Shown piece after piece: positions 53,826 through 63,742 of a stretch of 64,000 nt of DNA (position 1 is the first letter of the stretch; every line of letters starts with the position of its first letter). This stretch comes from Riemerella anatipestifer (lineage in GTDB: Bacteria > Bacteroidota > Bacteroidia > Flavobacteriales > Weeksellaceae): the NCBI RefSeq assembly GCF_009670965.2, contig NZ_CP073239.1, forward strand, positions 868,001-932,000, given 5' to 3'. Under the pieces are notes generated by a model. It was not told the DNA's origin. It made no database searches and saw only the letters and a program-made list of their open reading frames with translations. Made by a program: the position numbers and the translations under genes.

Positions 53826-54908
53826 ATGAATAAAATCACACTTTTATCAGTACTAATAATTTTAAATCTATCCTCTTGCAAGTCAGAAGATAAAGATAAA
53901 AAAGAAGAGATGCCTATTTATCCAACAACTCAACCCCTAAAAATGGATACTAATATCTCCAAAGATTTTGTAGCTCAAATACAATCCCAAAAAAATATAG
54001 AAATAAGAGCTCAAGGGAAGGGTTTTTTGGATAAAATCTATGTGGACGAAGGTCAGTATGTAAAAGCAGGACAAGTTCTGTTCAGAATAATGCCACAAGT
54101 CTATGAAGCTGAATTCATGAAAACAAGAGCTGAGGTAGAACAAGCTAGAATAGAATACCAAAACGCAAGTATTTTGGCTGGGAATAATATTGTTTCCAAA
54201 AATGAAAAAGCTTTGGCTAAAGCTAAACTAGATGCCGCGAGTGCAGAAATGAGAATGGCTCAGTTACATTTGTCTTTTACCACTATCAGAGCACCATTTT
54301 CTGGGGTTATCAATAGAATTCCTCTCAAATTAGGAAGTCTTATAGAAGAAGGAGATTTATTAACGAGTCTTTCAGATAATACCAATGTCTATGCTTATTT
54401 TAATGTTTCTGAACCAGAATATTTGAGTTATCAAACCAATGCTGATGAGAGAAGCAAGCAGCAAGTAACTCTAGTTATGGCAAATGGTCAAGAGCACCCA
54501 GAGAAAGGTTTTATCCAAAATATAGAAGGAGAGTTTAATAATGAAACAGGTAACATAGCCTTCCGTGCTAAGTTTCCTAACTCGGATTTGCTTTTAAGAA
54601 ACGGACAAACAGGAAAAGTAAGAATGGAGATTCCCGTGAAGAATGCACTTATTATCCCACAAAAGGCAACCTATGAAATTCAGGATCAGAAATATGTTTT
54701 TGTTGTAGATAAAAATGGTAAAGTAGAATCTAGAAATATTAAAGTTACTTATTCTTTACCAGATATTTATGTGGTGAGTTCAGGGCTTTCTGCGGGTGAC
54801 AAAATATTATTAGAAGGAGTACAAAAGGTAAGAGATAATGATGTTGTAAAAACTCAGTTTCAAAATCCTAGAGAGGTATTAAAAACTCTAAAACTTAATG
54901 CCAACTAA
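53826..54908 (+). CDS. RND efflux periplasmic adaptor lipoprotein (AcrA/MexA family)
   Basis: A 360-residue membrane-fusion protein; lipid Cys at residue 18 (LSSC). The lipoyl half-motif GFLDKIYVDEGQYVKAGQVL (about 62-81) precedes an alpha hairpin (95-150), then the second lipoyl half (IRAPFSGVINRIPLKLGSLI) and beta-barrel and membrane-proximal domains. It links the inner-membrane pump to the outer-membrane channel. The pump gene starts 11 bases downstream. Confidence 0.93.
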   Translation: MNKITLLSVLIILNLSSCKSEDKDKKEEMPIYPTTQPLKMDTNISKDFVAQIQSQKNIEIRAQGKGFLDKIYVDEGQYVKAGQVLFRIMPQVYEAEFMKTRAEVEQARIEYQNASILAGNNIVSKNEKALAKAKLDAASAEMRMAQLHLSFTTIRAPFSGVINRIPLKLGSLIEEGDLLTSLSDNTNVYAYFNVSEPEYLSYQTNADERSKQQVTLVMANGQEHPEKGFIQNIEGEFNNETGNIAFRAKFPNSDLLLRNGQTGKVRMEIPVKNALIIPQKATYEIQDQKYVFVVDKNGKVESRNIKVTYSLPDIYVVSSGLSAGDKILLEGVQKVRDNDVVKTQFQNPREVLKTLKLNAN

Positions 54909-54919
54909 AATATTAAGCT

Positions 54920-57900
54920 ATGTTTAAAACATTCATAAAGAGACCTGTACTATCAATAGTAATTTCTCTTATTATAGTATTTTTGGGGGTATTATCTCTA
55001 TTAAGTTTACCTATTACCCAATTTCCGTCTATCTCGCCACCTAAAGTAAATATTACGGCAGAGTATCCAGGTGCTAATAATGAACTTTTGGTAAAATCAG
55101 TAGTAATCCCTTTAGAACAAGCTCTAAATGGGGTGCAAGGTATGAAATACATTACCTCTGATGCAGGGAATGATGGGGTAGCCTCCATACAAGTAGTTTT
55201 TAATTTGGGTACAGACCCTAACTTAGCTGCTGTAAATGTGCAGAATAGAGTTTCTTCTGCCATTAACAAATTGCCTCCTTTGGTGGTACGAGAAGGGGTT
55301 AAAATTACGAGGGAAGAACCTAATATGTTGATGTATGTTAACCTCTATAGCGATGACCCTAAAGCCGACCAAAAGTTTTTATTCAACTATGCAGATATTA
55401 ACATTCTACCAGAATTAAGAAGGGTTAATGGTGTTGGTTTTGCTGATATACTTGGGACAAGAGAGTATGCGATGCGTATTTGGCTAAAACCTGACAGACT
55501 TACTGCATATAATATTTCTACTGATGAGGTGATGGAAGCTCTTAGTTCTCAAAGTTTAGAAGCTTCTCCAGGTAGAACAGGAGAAAGTTCTGGGAAGCGT
55601 TCACAAGCATTTGAGTATGTACTAAAGTATCCTGGGCGTTTTGATAATGAAAAAGACTATGGTAATATCATTGTAAAAGCAAATTCTAATGGAGAGTTTG
55701 TAAGATTGAAAGATGTAGCAGATGTAGAATTCGGAAGTTCAATGTATGATATCTACTCTACTCTTAATGGTAAACCTTCTGCAGCAATTACAATTAAGCA
55801 ATCTTACGGTTCTAATGCCAGTGAGGTAATTAAAAATGTAAAAACATTGCTAGAAGAACTCAATAAAACCTCTTTCCCTAAAGGAATGCATTATGAGATA
55901 AGTTATGATGTTTCTCGTTTCTTAGATGCCTCTATGGAGAAGGTAGTTCATACCTTATTCGAAGCCTTTGTATTAGTAGGGATAGTTGTTTTTATCTTTT
56001 TGGGTGATTGGCGTTCTACACTTATACCAGCTTTGGCAGTACCAGTGTCTTTAATAGGTGCTTTTGCAGTGATGTCCTCCTTTGGGATAACGGTAAATAT
56101 GATTACTCTTTTCGCATTAGTAATGGCGATAGGTGTGGTAGTAGATGATGCCATTGTGGTTATAGAAGCTGTACACGCAAAGATGGAAGAAAAGCACTTA
56201 TCACCATTAGAAGCGACGCAAGAAGCAATGGGAGAAATAAGTGGAGCTATTATAGCAATTACTTTGGTTATGGCAGCGGTATTTATTCCTGTGGCGTTTA
56301 TGAGTGGTCCGGTAGGGGTATTTTATCGACAGTTTTCTATCACTATGGCATCGTCTATCATTCTTTCTGGGATAGTGGCTCTTACACTTACGCCGGCATT
56401 ATGTGCTTTAATTCTTAAAAATAATCATGGTAAAGAGAGAAAGAAGACGCCTATCAATAGATTTATAGATGGATTTAATAGAGTATTTGCCAAAGGAACA
56501 AAAAGATATGAAAACCTTTTGTATAAGACTGTAAGTAAAAAATGGATTACATTAGGCGGATTATCAGTATTTTGTTTTTTGGTATATTTCCTTAATAATG
56601 GGCTTCCGTCAGGATTTATACCTAACGAAGACCAAGGAATGATTTATGCCATCGTGCAAACACCTCCAGGCTCTACCATAGAAAGAACCAACCAACAGGC
56701 TCTAAAAATACAGAAAATAGCAGAAGGAATAGACGGGGTAAAATCTGTATCATCATTAGCTGGATATGAAATTTTATCCGAAGGTACAGGAGCTAACTCA
56801 GGAACTTGTTTAATCAACCTTAAAAATTGGGACGAAAGAGATAAATCTGCTACCGAAATTATAGAAGAACTAGAGGAGAAATGTAAAGATATAGGTGGTT
56901 CTAATATTGAGTTTTTTCAGCCACCATCTATACCAGGTTATGGTGCAGCAGGAGGATTTGAATTGAGATTGCTGGATAAAACAGGAAGTAACGATTATGC
57001 CAAAATGGAGGAGGTCAGTCGTAATTTTGTAAAGGAGCTAAGTAAAAGACCAGAACTTGCGTCTGTATTTACATTTTACTCTGCTAGTTTCCCACAATAT
57101 ATGTTGAGAGTAGATAATGATATTGCAGAACAAAAAGGGGTAAGTATAGGCAATGCAATGGATAATCTATCCACTCTAATAGGGTCTAACTACGAAACAG
57201 GATTTATCCGTTTTGGTAAACCTTATAAGGTTATTGTTCAGGCTGCACCTCAGTACAGAGCTTTACCTCAGGATATTATGAATCTTTATGTTAAAAATGA
57301 TAAAGAGGAAATGGTACCTTACTCAGATTTCATGCATATGGAGAAAGTTTATGGTATGAGTGAGATTACGAGACATAATATGTACAATTCTGCACAGATA
57401 AGTGGCTATCCTTCGGAAGGTTACAGTAGTGGACAAGCCATAGAAGCTATAAAAGAAACAGCAGATAAAACCCTGCCTAGAGGTTATGGGATAGATTGGG
57501 CTGGGATATCCAAAGATGAGGTAGGTAGAGGTAATGAGGCGGTTTACATATTTCTAATTTGTTTAGGATTTGTATATCTCATATTATCAGCTCAGTATGA
57601 GAGTTTTATTCTTCCATTACCTGTAATATTGTGTTTACCAGCAGGTATTTTTGGAGCGTTTTTATTCCTTAAACTTTTTGGTTTAGAAAATAATATCTAT
57701 GCACAAGTTGCTCTAGTAATGTTGATAGGTTTATTGGGTAAAAATGCAGTACTTATAGTAGAATATGCAGTGCAGAGAAAAAACGAAGGTGCTACAATAT
57801 TCAAAGCGGCTATAGAAGGAGCTGTGATGCGTTTTCGTCCTATTTTAATGACATCTTTTGCATTTATTGCGGGGCTTATTCCTTTAGCTTTGGCAACGGG

Positions 57901-58087
57901 TCCAGGAGCAATAGGTAATAGAACGATAGGAACTGCAGCGGCAGGAGGTATGTTTATTGGGACAATATTTGGCGTAGTACTTATCCCTGGCTTATATCTT
58001 ATTTTTGGTAAAATAGCAAGAAAAAATGAGTTGGCAGAATATGAAGACCTTAATCCATTAACAGAAGAAATTGAAGATGAAAACTAA
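54920..58087 (+). CDS. RND efflux pump, inner-membrane permease (HAE1/AcrB family)
   Basis: A 1055-residue proton-driven multidrug transporter. The N-terminus MFKTFIKRPVLSIVIS is typical. There are twelve transmembrane segments and two large periplasmic loops. TM4 carries the proton-relay Asp pair in GVVVDDAIVVIEAVHAK; TM10 carries the conserved Lys in GLLGKNAVLIVEYA. FRPILMTSFAFIAGLIPLAL and the C-terminal GTAAAGGMFIGTIF are conserved boxes. The substrate range cannot be read from sequence. Its end overlaps the TolC-like gene by 11 bases. Confidence 0.95.
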   Translation: MFKTFIKRPVLSIVISLIIVFLGVLSLLSLPITQFPSISPPKVNITAEYPGANNELLVKSVVIPLEQALNGVQGMKYITSDAGNDGVASIQVVFNLGTDPNLAAVNVQNRVSSAINKLPPLVVREGVKITREEPNMLMYVNLYSDDPKADQKFLFNYADINILPELRRVNGVGFADILGTREYAMRIWLKPDRLTAYNISTDEVMEALSSQSLEASPGRTGESSGKRSQAFEYVLKYPGRFDNEKDYGNIIVKANSNGEFVRLKDVADVEFGSSMYDIYSTLNGKPSAAITIKQSYGSNASEVIKNVKTLLEELNKTSFPKGMHYEISYDVSRFLDASMEKVVHTLFEAFVLVGIVVFIFLGDWRSTLIPALAVPVSLIGAFAVMSSFGITVNMITLFALVMAIGVVVDDAIVVIEAVHAKMEEKHLSPLEATQEAMGEISGAIIAITLVMAAVFIPVAFMSGPVGVFYRQFSITMASSIILSGIVALTLTPALCALILKNNHGKERKKTPINRFIDGFNRVFAKGTKRYENLLYKTVSKKWITLGGLSVFCFLVYFLNNGLPSGFIPNEDQGMIYAIVQTPPGSTIERTNQQALKIQKIAEGIDGVKSVSSLAGYEILSEGTGANSGTCLINLKNWDERDKSATEIIEELEEKCKDIGGSNIEFFQPPSIPGYGAAGGFELRLLDKTGSNDYAKMEEVSRNFVKELSKRPELASVFTFYSASFPQYMLRVDNDIAEQKGVSIGNAMDNLSTLIGSNYETGFIRFGKPYKVIVQAAPQYRALPQDIMNLYVKNDKEEMVPYSDFMHMEKVYGMSEITRHNMYNSAQISGYPSEGYSSGQAIEAIKETADKTLPRGYGIDWAGISKDEVGRGNEAVYIFLICLGFVYLILSAQYESFILPLPVILCLPAGIFGAFLFLKLFGLENNIYAQVALVMLIGLLGKNAVLIVEYAVQRKNEGATIFKAAIEGAVMRFRPILMTSFAFIAGLIPLALATGPGAIGNRTIGTAAAGGMFIGTIFGVVLIPGLYLIFGKIARKNELAEYEDLNPLTEEIEDEN

Positions 58088-59513
58088 ACTAAAATATATA
58101 TCATTGGTAGTCGGTAGCTTAGTGCTAGTTAATTGTAAAGCGCCGACGCCATTACAAGTAAAAGATAATGTAAAAGAGACTCTACCAGAAAGTTATACAA
58201 AAGATGAAGTTTCTAATAAAAGTACAGGGACTCCACCTTGGAGAGAATTTTTTACGGATCCTCATTTAGTTTCTTTAATAGAAACGGCTCTTAATAACAA
58301 TCAAGAGTTACTAATTACATTACAAGAGATAGAAAAAGCCAAAAGTAGTGTAATGTATAGAAACGGAAGATTGCTTCCCTCAGTTTCTGTGGAGGCAGCT
58401 GCTGGCGTTAAAAAAGTAGGGCGTTACACTAGTGAAGGTGCAGGAGATGCATCTACACAAATGGAAGAAGGAAAGCCAATTCCAGACCCATTGGGTAATT
58501 TTGGAATAGGTTTACAAGCAGATTGGGAGGTGGATATTTGGAATAAACTCAGAACAGAAAAAAAATCTGCAATAGCTCACTATTTAGCTACAGTAGAAGG
58601 TAAGAATTTTGTGCTTTCAAGTTTGATAGCAGAAGTGGCACAAAGCTATTATGAACTTTTAGCTTTGGATAGTCAATACTCTTACCTTAAAAAATATATT
58701 GAGCTTCAAAGAAAAGCCTTGGAGGTTTCTAAAATTCAGAAACAGGCGGCTGCAACTACAGAGTTATCAGTTAAAAAATTTGAAGCTGAATTAGCAAAAT
58801 CATCAGCGAATTTATACACAGTTCAGCAAAGCATTTTAGAGAAAGAAAATGACATCAATTTGTTACTAGGAAGATTTTACCAGCCTATTCCTCGTTCAAG
58901 TTCAGAATTTTTAGATCTTGTACCACAGTCTATTAAAACAGGTATTCCTTCGGAGTTACTGGCTAATAGGCCAGATGTTAAACAAGCAGAGCTAGAGTTA
59001 GAGGCAGCCAAGTTAGATGTAGAAGCTGCTAGAAAAGAGTTTTACCCTTCTTTAAATATTACTTTTGGAGCTGGTTTAGAGGCTTTTAAACCGAGTTACT
59101 TCACTCATTTTCCAGAGTCTTTAGCTTATAATATAGTGGGAGATTTGGTTGGACCGCTAATTAACAAATCAGCGATAAAAGCAAAATTTAATACGGCGAA
59201 TGCATCTCAACTACAGGCTTTGTATGAGTATAATAAAACGCTTATTAAAGCTTATATGGAAGTCTCTAATAATTTGAATAAAATTAAAAATTACCAACAG
59301 TATTTTGATTTAAAACACACTCAAAGCAAAGATTTAGACGAGGCGATAGGGATTTCAAACCTTCTGTTTACTAATGCTAGGGCAGATTATATGGAGGTTT
59401 TGATGACGCAAAGAGATGCCTTAGATGCCAAAATGGAACTCATAGAAGCTAAAAATACACAACTGAATGCAACGGTATACCTCTACAAAAGTTTGGGAGG
59501 TGGATGGAAATAA
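58077..59513 (+). CDS. Outer-membrane efflux channel lipoprotein (TolC/NodT family)
   Basis: 478 residues from ATG 58077, the better start because the signal peptide KTKLKYISLVVGSLVLVNC ends in lipid Cys20. It has two tandem outer-membrane-efflux repeats (PWREFFTDPHLVSLIETAL, SELLANRPDVKQAELELEAA) with long helices, the NodT subgroup layout. Its start lies inside the last codons of the pump gene. With adaptor and pump it completes a tripartite efflux system in one operon. Confidence 0.93.
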   Translation: MKTKLKYISLVVGSLVLVNCKAPTPLQVKDNVKETLPESYTKDEVSNKSTGTPPWREFFTDPHLVSLIETALNNNQELLITLQEIEKAKSSVMYRNGRLLPSVSVEAAAGVKKVGRYTSEGAGDASTQMEEGKPIPDPLGNFGIGLQADWEVDIWNKLRTEKKSAIAHYLATVEGKNFVLSSLIAEVAQSYYELLALDSQYSYLKKYIELQRKALEVSKIQKQAAATTELSVKKFEAELAKSSANLYTVQQSILEKENDINLLLGRFYQPIPRSSSEFLDLVPQSIKTGIPSELLANRPDVKQAELELEAAKLDVEAARKEFYPSLNITFGAGLEAFKPSYFTHFPESLAYNIVGDLVGPLINKSAIKAKFNTANASQLQALYEYNKTLIKAYMEVSNNLNKIKNYQQYFDLKHTQSKDLDEAIGISNLLFTNARADYMEVLMTQRDALDAKMELIEAKNTQLNATVYLYKSLGGGWK

Positions 59514-59529
59514 GGCTTAATATTTTTAT

Positions 59530-59537
59530 TATCTTTG
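59530..59537 (+). promoter_or_regulatory. -7 element of glmM
   Basis: TATCTTTG fits TAnnTTTG and lies 19 bases before ATG 59557. Confidence 0.45.
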
Positions 59538-59556
59538 CAGGTATAAAATTTAGGCT

Positions 59557-60939
59557 ATGGCACTTATAAAATCTATATCAGGAATTAGAGGTACAATTGG
59601 CGGAAAAATAGATGAAAACTTAACGCCACTAGATGTCGTAAAGTTCACTTCCGCTTTCGGAACTTGGCTTCAGAATACCAAACATAAGAAAGACTTAACC
59701 TTAGTCTTAGGTCGAGATGCTAGGATTTCTGGAGGTATGGTATCCTCTTTGGTTACAGCCACTTTGCAAGGGTTGGGGATTCATGTTGTAGATTTAGGAC
59801 TTTCTACTACGCCTACAGTGGAGGTTATGGTGCCAGAGTTGAATGCAGATGGAGGTATTATTCTTACCGCTTCCCATAATCCAAAACAATGGAATGCCCT
59901 TAAATTACTTAACGAAAAGGGAGAGTTCATTAGTGGTAAAGATGGAGCAGAGGTACTTTCGATAGCAGAAAGAGAAGATTTCAATTATGCTGATGTGGAT
60001 AGTTTAGGAAGCTATGAAACTCGTGATGACGCGTTTGATATTCACATCAAAAAAATATTGGCATTACCAATGGTAGATGCACAAGCAGTTAAAGCTAAGA
60101 AGTTTAAAGTAGTTTTAGATGCCGTTAATTCTACGGGCGGAATAGCCATTCCACTTCTTTTAGAGGAGTTGGGTTGCGAAGTTGTAAAACTCTATTGTGA
60201 ACCTAATGGGCATTTTCCTCATAATCCTGAGCCTTTAAAAGAACATCTCACCGATATATGTGAATTGGTTAAAAAGGAAGGAGCGGATTTAGGAATTGTA
60301 GTTGACCCAGATGTAGATAGATTAGCTCTTATAGACGAGAATGGGGAAATGTTTGGAGAAGAATACACGCTAGTAGCCGTGGCAGATTATCTTTTAAGAA
60401 AGAAAAAAGGAGTAGCTATTTCTAACCTTTCTTCTAGTCGTGCATTGAGAGATGTGGCTCAAAGTTTAGGGTCTTCTTATTTTGCGAGTGCTGTGGGAGA
60501 GGTTAATGTAGTTACTTTAATGAAAGAGAAAAATGCCGTAATAGGTGGAGAAGGTAACGGCGGAATAATCTATCCAGATTTACATTATGGTAGAGATTCT
60601 TTGGTAGGAGTAGCTTTATTTTTAACTCACTTGGCTAAAGAGAATAAAACAGTATCTGAGCTTAGACAAACCTATCCTGCCTATTTTATGGGTAAAAAGA
60701 AGATAGAACTTACACCAGATATCAATGTAGATGCTCTTTTGGAACAAATGACGGAGCGTTATAAAAATGAAGAAATATCCACTGTAGATGGTGTTAAAAT
60801 AGATTTCCCTAATAATTGGGTACACCTAAGAAAATCTAATACAGAGCCTATCATTAGAATCTATACAGAAGCTCAATCTCAACAAGAAGCAGATGAATTA
60901 GCAGATAGAATTATAGAGGAGATTAAAGGTTTGATATAA
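59557..60939 (+). CDS. glmM: Phosphoglucosamine mutase
   Basis: A 460-residue member of the phosphohexomutase family. The phosphoserine is Ser106 in TASHNPKQWN; the Mg-binding loop is DPDVDRLAL; the sugar-binding GGEGNGG and the C-terminal phosphate-binding RKSNTEPIIRIY are present. In flavobacteria this form is annotated GlmM (glucosamine-6-P to glucosamine-1-P for UDP-GlcNAc), although phosphomannomutase/phosphoglucomutase activity is possible for the family. Own promoter; 43 bases after the efflux operon. Confidence 0.88.
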   Translation: MALIKSISGIRGTIGGKIDENLTPLDVVKFTSAFGTWLQNTKHKKDLTLVLGRDARISGGMVSSLVTATLQGLGIHVVDLGLSTTPTVEVMVPELNADGGIILTASHNPKQWNALKLLNEKGEFISGKDGAEVLSIAEREDFNYADVDSLGSYETRDDAFDIHIKKILALPMVDAQAVKAKKFKVVLDAVNSTGGIAIPLLLEELGCEVVKLYCEPNGHFPHNPEPLKEHLTDICELVKKEGADLGIVVDPDVDRLALIDENGEMFGEEYTLVAVADYLLRKKKGVAISNLSSSRALRDVAQSLGSSYFASAVGEVNVVTLMKEKNAVIGGEGNGGIIYPDLHYGRDSLVGVALFLTHLAKENKTVSELRQTYPAYFMGKKKIELTPDINVDALLEQMTERYKNEEISTVDGVKIDFPNNWVHLRKSNTEPIIRIYTEAQSQQEADELADRIIEEIKGLI

Positions 60940-61017
60940 AGAAGATTAAATAAAGTTAAATTATTTATTGGTTTAGCATTCTTTTTGATAAGGAAAACAA
61001 CAAAGTTTTAAATTAAT

Positions 61018-62397
61018 TTGGAAGAGTTTTTTGAAAATGAACTGGCAAAGCAGTTCGAAGAAATGATAGAAAATAACGAGGAACGCTACTTCGATACGGA
61101 TGACTTAGAGGAAATCATCATCCACTATTTGGAGTTGGGTGATACCACCTATGCTGAACTTGCCGTTAATTTTGCATTAAAAATTCATCCTAATTCCTTA
61201 GATATTAAGACTAAAAAACTAGAAGTTCTTTTAGAATTACAACAGTATAGAGAGGCTAAAGAGCTTATTAACGAACTAAGGGAAGCGTCTTTAGAAAATA
61301 CAGATTTCTTAGTTTGTTGTGCTAAATATTATTCTAATTTAGGCAATCCTAGAAGGGCGATAGATTACTGTCTTAAGGCTTTAGTACTGAAAGAAGAGGA
61401 GAATTTTCTGCATAATTTCATCGCTGATGAATATGTAAATTTAGAGGACCCTTCTAATGCTTTAATACATTATAAAAAAGCCCTCAACCACGACCCTTAT
61501 GACGACTATGCTTTAGAAAATGTAATGATTTGTTTTTATAAGTTAAATAAAAATGATGATGCTATAAAATTCCTTAACCATTACATAGAAGAATTTCCTT
61601 TTTCAGAAACGGCTTGGTTTGAGTATGGTCAGTTTTATTTTAATAGAAAAAACTACGAAGAAGCCATACGAGGGTTTGATTATCTTTTAGCCATTAATTC
61701 TAATTCTGTTGGGGTTTATGCCAATAAGGCAGCCTGTTATGAGGCGATGCAAGAGTGGGATAAAGCTGTAGAGGTGTATGAAGAAATGCTAGAGTTAGAA
61801 TATACTAAGGCGTATACTTACTACAAAATAGGTTTGTGTCATAAGGAAAACAAAAAGCCTTTGCAAGCTCTAAAATCCTTTCAGAAATCTTTAGTAGAAG
61901 ACCCTCAGTTTTACCTTTCTATGATGGAACAATCTTTCTTATATGAAGAAATGGGGCAGATGAAAGAGGCGCTTCATTTCGCTAAAGAGGCGACCGCTCT
62001 TAATGAAACCAATGTAGACTATCAGAAAAGGTTGGCATTTTTGTATATAGATTCGGAGCTTTTTGAAGAAAGTTTGCCATGTTTAGAAAAAATGGTAGAG
62101 GCAGAATCTGATAGATTTTATAATTGGTATGCTTATACCGAAGTACTGATGTTGGTAGGACAGTATAATAAAGCCTTAGAAACCTTACAAAAAGCTATTT
62201 CTTTACACAAAGATAGAGCCGAGTTTTACTATCAAATGAGTAATGTGTTATTTAATCTTGGTAGAGAGGAGGAGGCTAGAGATTATTTAGCTACGGCATT
62301 GGTAATGGAGCCAAGTCTCGCGCAAGATATGTTACAAAAATACCCATTTATTCGAGATGAGGTAAAAAGGGTAAAAGCCAATAAGAAAGAAAGCTAG
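61018..62397 (+). CDS. Tetratricopeptide-repeat protein
   Basis: 459 residues starting at TTG 61018 (EEFFENELAKQFEEMIENNE). The next in-frame ATG would remove the well-conserved-looking acidic start. At least eight TPR units cover residues 35-440 (NPRRAIDYCLKALVLKEEEN, AVEVYEEMLELEYTKAYTYY). It has no signal peptide, so it is cytoplasmic, and probably acts as a scaffold for protein contacts. The function is unknown. The stop lies inside a terminator shared with the convergent DUF3820 gene. Confidence 0.8.
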   Translation: MEEFFENELAKQFEEMIENNEERYFDTDDLEEIIIHYLELGDTTYAELAVNFALKIHPNSLDIKTKKLEVLLELQQYREAKELINELREASLENTDFLVCCAKYYSNLGNPRRAIDYCLKALVLKEEENFLHNFIADEYVNLEDPSNALIHYKKALNHDPYDDYALENVMICFYKLNKNDDAIKFLNHYIEEFPFSETAWFEYGQFYFNRKNYEEAIRGFDYLLAINSNSVGVYANKAACYEAMQEWDKAVEVYEEMLELEYTKAYTYYKIGLCHKENKKPLQALKSFQKSLVEDPQFYLSMMEQSFLYEEMGQMKEALHFAKEATALNETNVDYQKRLAFLYIDSELFEESLPCLEKMVEAESDRFYNWYAYTEVLMLVGQYNKALETLQKAISLHKDRAEFYYQMSNVLFNLGREEEARDYLATALVMEPSLAQDMLQKYPFIRDEVKRVKANKKES

Positions 62398-62414
62398 AGG
62401 CTCTTTCTTATTGG
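62378..62414. terminator. Bidirectional terminator overlapping two coding ends
   Basis: CCAATAAGAAAG (62378-62389) pairs perfectly with CTTTCTTATTGG (62403-62414). The left arm lies in the TPR gene and the right arm in the DUF3820 gene, whose coding ends overlap by 4 bases. Confidence 0.75.
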
Positions 62415-62612
62415 TTTTAGTAGTTCTTCTAATCCATTGATTTTAATTTCATAAACGGTAGCTAGTTGCATACCTAGTTTATTCTTAGGAAAACCACCAT
62501 TTCTCATAAACCACTCTAAATAGGCCACGGGGAGATCTGCTAAGATGTAGTTCTTATATTTACCAAAAGGCATTTTAGTAAGGCAGATTTCTTTTAGAAT
62601 TTCAGGATTCAT
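62394..62612 (-). CDS. DUF3820 family protein
   Basis: A 72-residue cytoplasmic protein with the DUF3820 pattern MPFGKYKNYILADLPVAYLEW and FPKNKLGMQLATVYEI. The family is widespread and sometimes described as a putative quorum-sensing-regulated virulence factor; real function is unknown. It overlaps the upstream AI-2E-type gene by 11 bases, so translation is coupled. Confidence 0.85.
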   Translation of the reverse strand: MNPEILKEICLTKMPFGKYKNYILADLPVAYLEWFMRNGGFPKNKLGMQLATVYEIKINGLEELLKPIRKSL

Positions 62613-63720
62613 TGGTGGTAGTTTCAGTGTTTTTATTTTCTGTGGGAGATATACCTGCTAGAGCTTCTTCATCGGAAGCGATAACTACGTTATCCTCATC
62701 AGAAAATTCATCTCTATATATTTGTATTAGAAGTAAAGTTACAGAGACTAAAATTGGTCCAAACACCAATCCCATAAACCCAAAAAGATTCATTCCTAAG
62801 ATGATGCCAAACACCGTATTAAGGGGGTGTATATCTTCTAATTTTTTGAGTAATGTAAATCTTAGTACATTATCTATAAGTCCCACTACAACAAGACAAT
62901 AGATCGCCAATCCTACACCCGAAACAGTGTCGCCTTCAGCAATCATAAACAGAGCTACAGGAACATAAATAAGAGCACCACCAACAATAGGTATCATAGA
63001 GGCAATGGTGGTAAGAGCAAATAAAAGTATAACGCTAGGAGCTCCAAAGATAAGATAGCCTATCAATGCTGCAAGACCTTGCCCAAAAGCCACAACAGGA
63101 ATTCCTATGGCGTTGGCAATAATCATTTTTCTTATTTTTTCGCTGATGAGGTTAATATTGGCTCTTTTAAGAGGGGCCGCATTGGTTAAAATACGCTCAA
63201 AAATTCTAGGTTTTACTAACATAAAATAGAGAAGGAAGTAGGTAGAGGCAACAACGGTAACAGTATTGAGTGTACTGCTAAGAATAGTAGTAGATAATTG
63301 TCCTGCTGTTTCTTTTACTTTATCTAGATTTTCTTTACTTAGAATATCTATTTGTACTTCAGAAAGGATATAAGAGTGTATTTTGTCTAAAAAATCATTA
63401 AACCTGCCCATATAGGCTTGAGCATTACCCAATTTTTCTATAAGAGTATCAATTAAAAAATAGAGAGGTAAGATAAGGATAACTACCGTAGCTAGCATAA
63501 TAACTAAGGCAGAAGCCCAAGGTTTCCAATTCTTTTTTTCTATGAGATAAAGATTGTATTTCCGTGAAATTACATAAAGCGTTATAGCACCTAATAAAGA
63601 AGGTAGGAACATTGCTAACTGATAGGCCATCAATAAAAATAATGTGACGATGATGATGATGAGGGCTATTTGTTTAATTTTAGTATTGCTTATAGCATCA
63701 TTATATTTATTGTTACTCAT
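62602..63720 (-). CDS. AI-2E family transporter (PerM-like)
   Basis: A 372-residue integral membrane protein with about eight hydrophobic segments and the family motif region FGQGLAALIGYLIFGAPSVI, then IPIVGGALIYVPVALFM and LGMNLFGFMGLVFGPIL. Members were named for autoinducer-2 export, but some act as Na+/H+ antiporters, so substrate is open. The acidic C-terminal tail (YRDEFSDEDNVVIASDEEAL) is soluble. Confidence 0.88.
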   Translation of the reverse strand: MSNNKYNDAISNTKIKQIALIIIIVTLFLLMAYQLAMFLPSLLGAITLYVISRKYNLYLIEKKNWKPWASALVIMLATVVILILPLYFLIDTLIEKLGNAQAYMGRFNDFLDKIHSYILSEVQIDILSKENLDKVKETAGQLSTTILSSTLNTVTVVASTYFLLYFMLVKPRIFERILTNAAPLKRANINLISEKIRKMIIANAIGIPVVAFGQGLAALIGYLIFGAPSVILLFALTTIASMIPIVGGALIYVPVALFMIAEGDTVSGVGLAIYCLVVVGLIDNVLRFTLLKKLEDIHPLNTVFGIILGMNLFGFMGLVFGPILVSVTLLLIQIYRDEFSDEDNVVIASDEEALAGISPTENKNTETTTNES

Positions 63721-63742
63721 TGATTATTATTTATATAATTAG